Part shown: piece by piece, positions 6,707 to 13,397 of the stretch
Position numbering within the stretch: the stretch's first letter is position 1
Layout of the letters: each line of letters opens with the position of its first letter
The notes under the pieces: generated by a model
What the model saw: the letters and a program-made list of their open reading frames with translations, nothing else
What the model was told of the DNA's origin: nothing
Databases searched by the model: none
Program-made: the position numbers and the translations under genes
Source of the DNA: Acidobacteriota bacterium
GTDB lineage: Bacteria; Acidobacteriota; Terriglobia; Acidiferrales; UBA7541
Direction: 5' to 3'
Length of the DNA stretch: 14,937 bases
Assembly (NCBI GenBank): GCA_003161195.1
Contig: PMOV01000382.1
Location: forward strand, 12,445-27,381

Positions 6707-7930
6707 TCACAAGATCCAGCTCGCGGGCTTGACCATTGCCGTCGCCAGCGTATTCAGGAATTGCGCGGCGCGCGCTCCGTCCACCACGCGATGGTCGCTG
6801 GACAACGTCACCGTAATCATCGGTCGTATCGCCATTTGCCCTTCGCTAACTACCACCCGCTCGACAATCTTCCCGACCGCCAGAATCGCAGCCTGTGGCG
6901 GCGTGATAATCGCCGTGAACGCGTCCACCTCAAACATCCCGAGATTGCTCACCGTAAAAGTTCCTCCGCTGATGTCCGCGAGCCGCAGTTTTCCCGCGCG
7001 CGCTCGTTCCGTAAGTTCGCGCCTCTCCACAGCGATTTCCGCGAGTGGCAGCTTATTGGCATTGCGGATCACCGCGGCCACCACACCGTCGTCCACTGCC
7101 ATGGCCACGCTGATATTCACTTCCGCATTCTCCCGGATCCCATCGCCAGTCCAGCTCGCGTTAAGCCGCGGATGTTTTTGCAGCGCTCGCGCGACCAGCC
7201 CGACTAACACATCGTTGATCGATGCTTGCCCCGCCCCCCCGCTCTTGCGCAGTTCCAGCAGCCCGCTGGCGTCGATCTCGCGTGTAACAAAAAAATGCGG
7301 CACGCTCCTCCAGCTCTGCGTCGTCCGCTCCGCCATGATCCGCGCGATCGCGCTCAACGTTTCCCCGCTGGCCTTCAACGCGTTTGCCCCGCCCTCCGGC
7401 GCAATCCCCGTTTGCGTACCCGCAGCCGCACCACCTCCCGCGATATACGCCTGCACATCTTCCGTGCTGATGTTTCCATCGGGGCCCGTCGCCCGCAGCA
7501 AGGAAATGTCCACGCCATGCTCTTTCGCCAGCCGCCGCGCCTTGGGAGAAATCTTCGGCCCCGCATCCCCGCCCCCGCCGCTTACTTTCGTCGGCTCCGC
7601 CGATACCGCAGCCGCGCTCACTGCTGCACTGGACGCCCGCGCTGAAGGAGCCGCTACCGCAGCAGCCAAAGCCTCCGCAGGCAGTCCTTCCCCCGGTTGC
7701 AAAATCCACGCAATTACTGCGCCCACCGCCACCACGTCGCCTTCCCGCGATTTCACGCCCGCCAGTATCCCATCCGCCGCGGCTTCTACTTCCACCACTG
7801 CCTTGTCCGTCTCAATTTCCAGCAACGGCTCACCCTTCACCGTCGCCTGTCCTTCTTTCTTCCGCCACGCCAGGAGCTTTCCCGTCTCCTGCGCCATTTC
7901 CAGTGCGGGCATTACCACGCTGATCGCCAT
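6707..7930 (-). CDS. 2-oxoacid dehydrogenase E2 (dihydrolipoyl acyltransferase)
   Basis: This is the core of a 2-oxoacid dehydrogenase complex, transferring the acyl group from lipoyl-lysine to CoA in the cytosol. The 407 residues contain one N-terminal lipoyl domain with the lipoylation site ETDKAVVEV (Lys43), an Ala/Pro-rich linker around 83-125, a peripheral subunit-binding domain at about 127-162 (ISPKARRLAKEHGV and TGPDGNISTEDVQAYI), and the acyltransferase domain to the C-terminus. That domain carries the catalytic SSDHRVVDGA (His380, Asp384) and GGTFTVSNLGMFEVDAFTAIITPPQAAILAVG. The subunit-binding domain implies binding of E1 or E3, but no E3 gene is in the window. It is separated from the E1 genes by the M24 gene, with a 33-nt gap to the latter. 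Pyruvate, acetoin or branched-chain oxoacid specificity cannot be decided. Confidence 0.95.
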   Translation of the reverse strand: MAISVVMPALEMAQETGKLLAWRKKEGQATVKGEPLLEIETDKAVVEVEAAADGILAGVKSREGDVVAVGAVIAWILQPGEGLPAEALAAAVAAPSARASSAAVSAAAVSAEPTKVSGGGGDAGPKISPKARRLAKEHGVDISLLRATGPDGNISTEDVQAYIAGGGAAAGTQTGIAPEGGANALKASGETLSAIARIMAERTTQSWRSVPHFFVTREIDASGLLELRKSGGAGQASINDVLVGLVARALQKHPRLNASWTGDGIRENAEVNISVAMAVDDGVVAAVIRNANKLPLAEIAVERRELTERARAGKLRLADISGGTFTVSNLGMFEVDAFTAIITPPQAAILAVGKIVERVVVSEGQMAIRPMITVTLSSDHRVVDGARAAQFLNTLATAMVKPASWIL

Positions 7931-7963
7931 AAAGTTTTCCCAAGTACACGCCCCAGCGCGCCC

Positions 7964-9331
7964 TCAGTCCCTCGCCCCCACTTTTTCTTGCCGCGCCGTT
8001 TTTTCTTTCTTGGCGCTGGCCGCCACCATCTTGCGCACCGTTTCGCTGGGCTCCGCTTCGTTTTCCCGCGCCGTCGGCAACGGTCCCTCCACCGTGTGGT
8101 AATGCGCGCCCGCCACCATTAACTTGTCCGCCGGGAACCGCGTGATGATTTCGTGTCCCGTCTCCGTCACCACAATCTCTTCTTCGATCCGCGCCGCGCT
8201 CCACCCGTCCGTTGATGGCCAATATGTCTCCAGCGCAAACACCATCCCAGGCTTGATTTCATGCGAGTGCTCCAGCGAAACCATCCGGCTGATCACCGGC
8301 TTTTCCCAAATCGCCAGCCCAATCCCGTGACCAAATTGCAGTGCGAACGCCGCCTCCTCGTCCGGAAACCCGAATTCCTCCGCCTTCGGCCACACCGCGG
8401 CGATTTCCGCCGTCGTCCGCCCCGGCTTCACCAGTGATATCGCCGCATCCAGATAGTCGCGGCACCGCTTGTAGGCATCAATCATGGCGAACGAAGCGTA
8501 CCCAATCGAAAAGCAGCGGTAATAACAAGTTCGGTAGCCCATGTACGAATGCAGAATGTCGTAGTACACCGGATCCCCTGGCCGCAGCACGCGATCCGAG
8601 AAAACGTGCGGGTGCGGATTGCAGCGCTCCCCGGAAATCGCGTTCACCGCCTCCACATACTCCGAACCCAGGTCGTACAGCACCTTGCTCGCCAGTCCCA
8701 CCGCCTGCGCTTCGCTCATCCCCGGCTTCATCGCCCGATACAGTTCGTCGTACGCCGCATCCACCATCATCGCCGAATGATTCAGCAGCGAAATCTCATC
8801 CTGCGTCTTGATCACTCGCGCGTCCGACATCAACTGCTGCCCATCCACCACCGTGATGCCTTCGCGCTGCAATGCAAACAGAATCGGCGGCTCCACCACA
8901 TCGATGCCCAGCGGCTGGTTGTGCAGCCCGCGCATCTCCAACTCCACCTTGATCTTCTTCGCCACGTTCTCCGCCCGCCCCATCTCCGGCGACATCGCCC
9001 CGCGCAGTAGCGGAATCCCGGAACGCGATCTTTCCGGCCCCAGCCACGGGCAATTCTCCGCGTGGTGCCGCGCCGCCGATCCGAAATCCCACAAAATCGG
9101 CTCATCTTTCTGCGGCAACAGCGCAAACCGGCTGATCTTGTCCTGTGCCCAGGATCCGATGTGCGTCGCCGTCAGATACCGCACGTTGTTCATGTCGAAG
9201 CACAGCAGCGCTCCCATCTCCGATTTCGCCAGCAGCGCTTTCGCCCGCACCAGCCGTTCCTGGCGTAAACGGTCGAAATCGATGCGATTCTCCCAATCCA
9301 CAGCCATTGGGCCGTACGTCTTTAACGCCAC
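7964..9331 (-). CDS. M24-family metallopeptidase-like hydrolase (creatinase/DddP/Xaa-Pro peptidase fold)
   Basis: The 455-residue product has the N-terminal creatinase-like domain (GALLCFDMNNVRYLTATHIG) and the C-terminal pita-bread domain of family M24, which includes prolidases, creatinase, ectoine hydrolase and the DMSP lyase DddP. Metal-site positions that can be aligned by spacing are Asp258 (VYYDIL), Cys269 where the second aspartate should be (11 residues on, GYRTCYYR), His335 (QFGHGIG), Glu368 (VFALET, 33 on) and Glu383 (ARIEEEIVV). One canonical ligand is therefore replaced. I chose GTG 9329-9331 because GGAGG lies 6 nt upstream and the product begins VALKTYGPMAVDWENR; the ATG 24 nt further in is the alternative. 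It sits between E1-beta and E2, an unusual position for a peptidase. It probably cleaves a small pathway substrate rather than peptides, but that is inference. Confidence 0.88.
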   Translation of the reverse strand: MALKTYGPMAVDWENRIDFDRLRQERLVRAKALLAKSEMGALLCFDMNNVRYLTATHIGSWAQDKISRFALLPQKDEPILWDFGSAARHHAENCPWLGPERSRSGIPLLRGAMSPEMGRAENVAKKIKVELEMRGLHNQPLGIDVVEPPILFALQREGITVVDGQQLMSDARVIKTQDEISLLNHSAMMVDAAYDELYRAMKPGMSEAQAVGLASKVLYDLGSEYVEAVNAISGERCNPHPHVFSDRVLRPGDPVYYDILHSYMGYRTCYYRCFSIGYASFAMIDAYKRCRDYLDAAISLVKPGRTTAEIAAVWPKAEEFGFPDEEAAFALQFGHGIGLAIWEKPVISRMVSLEHSHEIKPGMVFALETYWPSTDGWSAARIEEEIVVTETGHEIITRFPADKLMVAGAHYHTVEGPLPTARENEAEPSETVRKMVAASAKKEKTARQEKVGARD

Positions 9332-9377
9332 AGTGGGCCTCCGCGTTTTTTTGCTGTTGTCGCTGAATCTCGCAACG

Positions 9378-10391
9378 CTAGCTCTTCCCGCACAGTTTCT
9401 TTGCTGCCGCAAACACTCCGGGCCCTGTCGGCACCGTCACGTCTTCCAGCGGCGGGGAGAAGGGAATCGGAACATGCATTGCCCCCAGGCGTTTCACCGG
9501 CGCTTCCAAATCGAAAAACGCCCCCTCCGCGATCACCGAGGCAATCTCCGCCGTCACCCCATACCGTTCATAGCCTTCATCGATTACCATCACCCGCGAT
9601 GTCTTCTTCGCCGATTCGATCAGCGCCTTTTCATCCAACGGCCACATCGTTCGCGGATCGATCACCTCCGCGCTGATCCCCACCGCCTCCAGCAACTCCG
9701 CCGCCTCCAGCGCCACCTGCACCATGCTGCTCGTCGCCACCAGCGTGATGTCTTCGCCCTCGCGCTTCACGTCCGCCACCCCGAAGGGAATCGTGTACTC
9801 CTCCGCGGGCACTGGCCCCTTCAGCTTGTACATCATCTTGTCTTCAAAAAAGACCACCGGGTTCTCGTCGCGGATCGCGCTCTTCAGCAACCCTTTCGCG
9901 TCCCACGGCGTCGATGGCATCACCACTTTCAATCCCGGCACGTGGCTGAACCACGCATGCAGCGACTGCGAATGCTGCGCCGCCGACCGCCGCGAAGCGC
10001 CTAGCGTCGTGCGCAGCACCATCGGCACCTTCCATTTTCCCCCGGACATGTAATGCACCTTGGCCGCTTGATTCACCATCTGGTCCATCGTCAACGTCAG
10101 GAAATCGCCAAACATGATGTCCACCACCGGGCGCATCCCGGTCATCGCCGCGCCCACTCCCACGCCCGTGAATCCCGCTTCCGAAATCGGCGTATCGATC
10201 ACCCGCTCCACGCCAAACTCTTGCACCAGTCCGCTCAGCACCTTGAATGGCGTGCCCGCTTCCGCCACGTCCTCGCCCAGTATGCAAACGCGTTTGTCGC
10301 GCCGCATCTCTTCCGCCAGCGCCTCATTCACCGCTTGCGCAAAGGTCAGTTCTCGCGTGGCACTGGCCGTCTTTGTCGTGCTTTCAGGCAT
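9378..10391 (-). CDS. 2-oxoacid dehydrogenase E1 component, beta subunit
   Basis: This is the beta chain of the thiamine-diphosphate-dependent E1 heterotetramer, which decarboxylates a 2-oxoacid and acylates the E2 lipoyl group. The 337-residue product shows LTFAQAVNEALAEEMRRDKRVCILGEDVA, the DTPISEAGFTGVGVGAAMTGMRPVVDIMFGDFLTLTMDQMVNQAAK block, and AAQHSQSLHAWFSHVPGLKVVMPSTPWDAKGLL, all typical of AcoB/PdhB-type subunits, then the transketolase C-terminal domain. I chose ATG 10389-10391: it overlaps the end of the E1-alpha gene by 8 nt (ATGCCTGA) and has AGGA 6 nt upstream, so translation is probably coupled to give equal subunits. A TTG- or ATG-started extension five codons longer is less likely. 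The following M24 gene starts 46 nt after its stop. Confidence 0.95.
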   Translation of the reverse strand: MPESTTKTASATRELTFAQAVNEALAEEMRRDKRVCILGEDVAEAGTPFKVLSGLVQEFGVERVIDTPISEAGFTGVGVGAAMTGMRPVVDIMFGDFLTLTMDQMVNQAAKVHYMSGGKWKVPMVLRTTLGASRRSAAQHSQSLHAWFSHVPGLKVVMPSTPWDAKGLLKSAIRDENPVVFFEDKMMYKLKGPVPAEEYTIPFGVADVKREGEDITLVATSSMVQVALEAAELLEAVGISAEVIDPRTMWPLDEKALIESAKKTSRVMVIDEGYERYGVTAEIASVIAEGAFFDLEAPVKRLGAMHVPIPFSPPLEDVTVPTGPGVFAAAKKLCGKS

Positions 10392-11382
10392 ACACATCCT
10401 GCGCAACCTTATCTATTGCCGGATACGGCGAAGCGATCGCAAACTCCACCGCGGCTTTCATTTCTGCCGCCACTTCCTGGGCGATCCCGCTCAATTCCTC
10501 TGTGCTGGCGTGCCCCTGCTCGGTCAGCCACTTGGTCAACAACTTGATCGGATCCCGCGAAGTCTTCCATTCCTGTTCTTCTTGTTTGCTGCGGTAATAC
10601 TCACGATTGATATCCCCTACGTGATGTCCCGTGTAGCGATACGTGTTGCACACCAAAAACGAAGGGCCTTCACCGGCCCGCGCCCGCGCGATCATTCTTT
10701 TTGCCACGTTGTTCACCGCCATCACGTCCTGACCGTCGACTGCCTCCGAAGGCACGCCGAATGCCGTACCCCGCTGCAGCAAATCTCCCGCCAGCGTCTC
10801 CGAAAAATGCGTGTACTCCGTATATAAATTGTTTTCGCAAACGTAAATGACCGGCAATTTCCACAACGCCGCAAGATTCATCACCTCATACACCACGCCC
10901 TGCCCCAGGGCTCCTTCCCCAAAAAAGCACACCGCCACTTGTCCTTTGCCCGCATGTTTCGCGGAAAATGCCGCGCCCGTCGCGATCCCCGCGCTCCCCG
11001 CTACAATCGCGTTTGCTCCCAAATTCCCCGTCGCCGGGTCCGCGATGTGCATGGACCCGCCTTTGCCCTTGCAATAACCCGCTTCCTTCCCCAGCAATTC
11101 CGCGAACATCCTGTCCGGCGACGCCCCCTTGGCCACGCAATGCCCGTGCCCGCGATGCGTGCTGGTGATGTAGTCGTCTACATTCAATGCTTCGCAAATC
11201 CCCACCGCCACCGCTTCCTCACCTATATACAGGTGCGCCAGCCCCGGCATCAGCGCCCGCGTGTACAACTCGTTCACCTGCTCCTCAAACTGCCGGATCA
11301 TCTGCATCCGCCGGTACATCTCCAGCAATTTCTCCTTCTTCACCGGCGCTTCCGCGCCCGTCTGATTCGCCACCGTGCTCAT
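10384..11382 (-). CDS. 2-oxoacid dehydrogenase E1 component, alpha subunit
   Basis: This is the alpha chain that binds thiamine diphosphate with E1-beta. The 332-residue product shows the family core MYRRMQMIRQFEEQVNELY, HLYIGEEAVAVGICEAL, STHRGHGHCVAKG, KGGSMHIAD and GANAIVAGSAGIATGAAFSAK. The cofactor-binding motif is GEGALGQGVVYEVMNLAALWKLPVIYVCENN (GEG at 155-157, ending NN at 184-185). The usual GDG is GEG here, a conservative change at a Mg-ligand position. The regulatory-loop region YRYTGHHVGD is present. The size and lack of long extensions fit AcoA-like bacterial E1-alpha. I chose ATG 11380-11382 because it forms a 4-nt ATGA overlap with the stop of the upstream dehydrogenase gene, a sign of coupled translation. 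It is not possible to tell the oxoacid from sequence alone. Confidence 0.95.
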   Translation of the reverse strand: MSTVANQTGAEAPVKKEKLLEMYRRMQMIRQFEEQVNELYTRALMPGLAHLYIGEEAVAVGICEALNVDDYITSTHRGHGHCVAKGASPDRMFAELLGKEAGYCKGKGGSMHIADPATGNLGANAIVAGSAGIATGAAFSAKHAGKGQVAVCFFGEGALGQGVVYEVMNLAALWKLPVIYVCENNLYTEYTHFSETLAGDLLQRGTAFGVPSEAVDGQDVMAVNNVAKRMIARARAGEGPSFLVCNTYRYTGHHVGDINREYYRSKQEEQEWKTSRDPIKLLTKWLTEQGHASTEELSGIAQEVAAEMKAAVEFAIASPYPAIDKVAQDVYA

Positions 11383-12260
11383 CGCTTTACCCCGCACATG
11401 CTCGCCAGTACGTCGAATACCACCGCGAAATCTTCCTGCACCAGTCCCATGCCGCGCGCTGCCGTCAGGAATTCATTGCTCACCGCCGTCGTCGGCATCG
11501 GCACATCCAGCGCTCTTCCTAATTCCAGCGCCAGCAGCATGTCCTTCTGCATCATGTTTACGTTGAACCATGCTTCGTCCGGCAACTTCATCACAAACGT
11601 TCCGCGGTACTTGATCATCGGCGAGGCGATCGCGCTGTTGGTAAGCACCTCCACCGCTACCTCCCGCGCAATTCCGCTCTTTTCTGCCAGCAGCACTCCT
11701 TCGGAAAACGCCAGCATCTGCACCGCCAGGCTCAAATTCGCCGCAATCTTGATCACCAGCGCCAGCCCGTTCTCCCCCACGTACGTCACTTTCGGGCCGA
11801 TATCGTGCAACAAACCCTGCACCCGTTCGAAGGTCGCTTTGTGCCCGCCCACCATCACGGAAAGTTTTCCTTCCTGCAACGTGATCACGCTCCCGGAAAC
11901 CGGCGCGTCCACCATGTCGGCCCCCTTGCCGCGGACCTTTTCCGCCATTCCGCGGCTGAACGCCGGGCTCACCGTGCTCATGTCGATCAGCACTTTTCCA
12001 GAGCTCAAGCCCGCCAGCACGCCCTCCGCTCCTTCCATCACCGCTTCCACCGCCGCCGAATTCGTCACCATCACAAAGATCATGTCCGCGGCCGCCGCCA
12101 CGTCGCGCGGCGATTCCGCCCACTTCATCCCTTTTTCCATCAATCGCCCTGCCTTGCCCTTCGAGCGGTTGTACCCCGTAACGCTGTGCCCCTTATCGAG
12201 CAGCCGCAACACCATTTCGCTGCCCATCACTCCCAATCCCACAAATCCCAGGTTGGCCAT
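11379..12260 (-). CDS. 3-hydroxyisobutyrate dehydrogenase / tartronate-semialdehyde reductase family oxidoreductase
   Basis: This NAD(P)-dependent beta-hydroxyacid dehydrogenase interconverts a short 3-hydroxyacid and its semialdehyde. The 293-residue product has the Rossmann motif GLGVMG (8-13) at its very start, the substrate-binding DAPVSGS (118-124), and the catalytic lysine in VIKIAANLSLA (Lys171, Asn175), with a second conserved lysine in QKD (239). The family's usual length is about 290-300, so ATG 12258-12260 (MANLGFVGLG) is the start; the frame stays open upstream as far as fadR, but that part lacks family character. AAGGG just precedes this ATG, with GGAG farther off. It is followed by E1-alpha with a 4-nt overlap. 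A semialdehyde link with the cluster's aldehyde dehydrogenase is plausible; the substrate is not determinable. Confidence 0.93.
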   Translation of the reverse strand: MANLGFVGLGVMGSEMVLRLLDKGHSVTGYNRSKGKAGRLMEKGMKWAESPRDVAAAADMIFVMVTNSAAVEAVMEGAEGVLAGLSSGKVLIDMSTVSPAFSRGMAEKVRGKGADMVDAPVSGSVITLQEGKLSVMVGGHKATFERVQGLLHDIGPKVTYVGENGLALVIKIAANLSLAVQMLAFSEGVLLAEKSGIAREVAVEVLTNSAIASPMIKYRGTFVMKLPDEAWFNVNMMQKDMLLALELGRALDVPMPTTAVSNEFLTAARGMGLVQEDFAVVFDVLASMCGVKR

Positions 12261-12443
12261 ATCCCTTTCTCTCTCCGGCGCTCCAAATTCCGCGACTAAA
12301 CCCGATTCGCCACTCATCACTCGCAAGCGCTCGCCACTTCTTGTTCTCGAAAAACATCTTCCGCCACTGCGCCATGCGCGCAGATATTCTGCGCCTCCAA
12401 ACCCCCTCCGAACCACCCGCGCAACTCTCCCCTGAACAATACC

Positions 12444-12460
12444 AAAGCCCGGCGGGCCTT
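12444..12460 (-). terminator. Small hairpin after the regulator gene (attenuator or weak terminator)
   Basis: Read on the minus strand, AAGGCCC-GCC-GGGCTTT forms a 7-bp stem with one G-U pair and a 3-nt loop, beginning 2 nt after the regulator's stop codon. The following GGTATTGTTC has few T, so it may only partly stop or slow transcription between the regulator and the catabolic genes. The rest of the 202-nt gap (12261-12462) shows no clear promoter; an 8-base direct repeat TCGCCACT occurs at 12307 and 12331. Confidence 0.3.
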
Positions 12461-12462
12461 CC

Positions 12463-13164
12463 TTACATCTCAATCCCCGACGAATCCTCCCGCACTTGCC
12501 GCAGATGCGACCGCATCGCTTCCCGTGCTCCCACCGTGTCCCGGTGCTCCACGGCGCGCAAAATCCGCTTGTGATGGTATTGCCCGCGTTCCGGGCCGCC
12601 CTCCACGTAGTACGTCCGGATCCGGTGTTCCCGCAGCAGCCCCACGATCGAATCGATCAACGAAAGAATCAGCGGGTTCGCCGCCGCTTCCGCCAGCGCC
12701 AGATGGAAATCCAAATCTCCTTCGATAAAGGCTTCCGAGTCCCCGCGCGACGCCTCCATCACCGCAATCGCTTCCCGCATCGCTGCCAACGCTTCTTCGT
12801 CCGCCCGTTCCGCCGCCAGCGCCGCGATTTCCGGCTCCAGGATCTCGCGCACTTCCGTCAGGTGCGCCGTACTCTGCGGGTGCCCGCTGCGCAGCATGCG
12901 GTCTAGGTTTTGTCGGATGGATTCTGAAGTCCGCGTGATCACGAACGTGCCTCGCCCCGCGTAAGCCTCCACCAGCCCCTTCTCCCGCAGCGTCTTCACC
13001 GCCTCGCGTACCGCCGTTCGGCTCACGCCGAACTGCAACGCTAGCTCCCGCTCCGGCGGCAAACGATCGCCTTCCTTCAGTTGTCCGTTTTTAATCGACT
13101 CCTCGATCTGTTGCACGATCTGCTCAAACAGCCGCGAGGTTTGTACCACCTTATAGATGGACAT
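12463..13164 (-). CDS. FadR-subfamily GntR transcriptional regulator
   Basis: This is a DNA-binding regulator with an N-terminal winged helix-turn-helix and a C-terminal FCD ligand-binding domain; relatives (LldR, GlcC, PdhR and others) sense carboxylic acids. In the 233-residue product the winged helix covers about residues 10-75 (LPPERELALQFGVSRTAVREAVKTLREKGLVEAYAGRGTFV). The FCD domain keeps the likely metal set Asp150, His154 (EGDLDFHLALA), His198 (YHHKRIL) and His220 (RSHL), so it probably binds a metal-coordinated carboxylate. The ATG at 13162-13164 has AGGGAG about 6 nt upstream. The gene stands first before the catabolic genes and after the aldehyde dehydrogenase gene, so it probably controls both, with the pathway acid as effector. 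The family is firm; the effector is unknown. Confidence 0.95.
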   Translation of the reverse strand: MSIYKVVQTSRLFEQIVQQIEESIKNGQLKEGDRLPPERELALQFGVSRTAVREAVKTLREKGLVEAYAGRGTFVITRTSESIRQNLDRMLRSGHPQSTAHLTEVREILEPEIAALAAERADEEALAAMREAIAVMEASRGDSEAFIEGDLDFHLALAEAAANPLILSLIDSIVGLLREHRIRTYYVEGGPERGQYHHKRILRAVEHRDTVGAREAMRSHLRQVREDSSGIEM

Positions 13165-13280
13165 GATCCGCTCCCTGTGTTCTCAGCCCCCGGGGACGAA
13201 GACCGAAAAAACTTACCAAATCCTGGCTCTTTACAGCTGTCGTCGCTCGCTCATCTCGTCCTTTTTAGGCTTCCGCAGGC

Positions 13281-13292
13281 TAGAGGCCTCTA
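13281..13292. promoter_or_regulatory. Perfect 12-bp palindrome TAGAGGCCTCTA upstream of the regulator
   Basis: TAGAGGCCTCTA is its own reverse complement and lies 117 bp before the regulator start, in the 233-nt gap between the regulator and aldehyde dehydrogenase genes. It shares the core AGGCCT with the CAGGCCTG palindrome at 13347-13354. It does not look like the TGGTNNNACCA-like sites best known for this regulator family, so its role as an operator is only a guess. Confidence 0.3.
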
Positions 13293-13326
13293 CCGGATGC
13301 CATCCTCACTCGCCTCCCGTGGTTCA

Positions 13327-13370
13327 ATGATTGGACCATTAGACATCAGGCCTGCTCAATGTCCGATCAT
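13327..13370. promoter_or_regulatory. Nested inverted repeat, candidate operator for the FadR-type regulator
   Basis: ATGATTGGAC (13327-13336) is matched by its inverted copy GTCCGATCAT (13361-13370) in nine of ten positions across a 24-nt spacer. Inside lie the inverted GACAT/ATGTC pair (13342-13346 and 13359-13363) and the 8-bp palindrome CAGGCCTG (13347-13354). The left arm includes TGGACCA, a compact TGG/CCA dyad reminiscent of FadR-family half-sites. It lies just past the aldehyde dehydrogenase stop and about 160 bp ahead of the regulator. There is no T-run, so a terminator is less likely than a binding site. Confidence 0.4.
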
Positions 13371-13397
13371 CAGTCCCTTAGCCCGCTTTTCCGCCCG

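Noticed and set aside
6552..8102. Long plus-strand open frame of 516 codons opposite the symporter and E2 genes
   Set aside because: It is rich in Ser, Ala, Pro and Thr with no recognisable domain, and runs antisense to two clearly identified genes. It is a by-product of GC-rich codon use.
7964..9331. Assignment of the M24 protein as DMSP lyase DddP feeding an acrylate/3-hydroxypropionate pathway with the reductase and aldehyde dehydrogenase
   Set aside because: Attractive by gene context, but two of the aspartates I recall as iron ligands in DddP are absent and an E1/E2 complex has no place in that pathway.
12307..12338. Direct repeat TCGCCACT twice, 24 nt apart, between regulator and reductase
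   Set aside because: Only 8 bases, two copies and no dyad; expected by chance in sequence of this composition.
10939..12435. Long plus-strand open frame of 498 codons opposite E1-alpha and the reductase
   Set aside because: Low-complexity translation without family features, antisense to well-supported genes and with no ribosome binding site of its own.
12261..12473. Upstream extension of the reductase frame by 71 codons, overlapping the regulator gene
   Set aside because: The Rossmann GLGVMG motif must lie near the N-terminus, as it does from the ATG at 12258-12260; the extension has no family character.
13381..13397. Intrinsic terminator directly after the aldehyde dehydrogenase stop
   Set aside because: The nearby inverted repeat has a 24-nt spacer and no T-run on the minus strand, so it is described as a possible operator instead.
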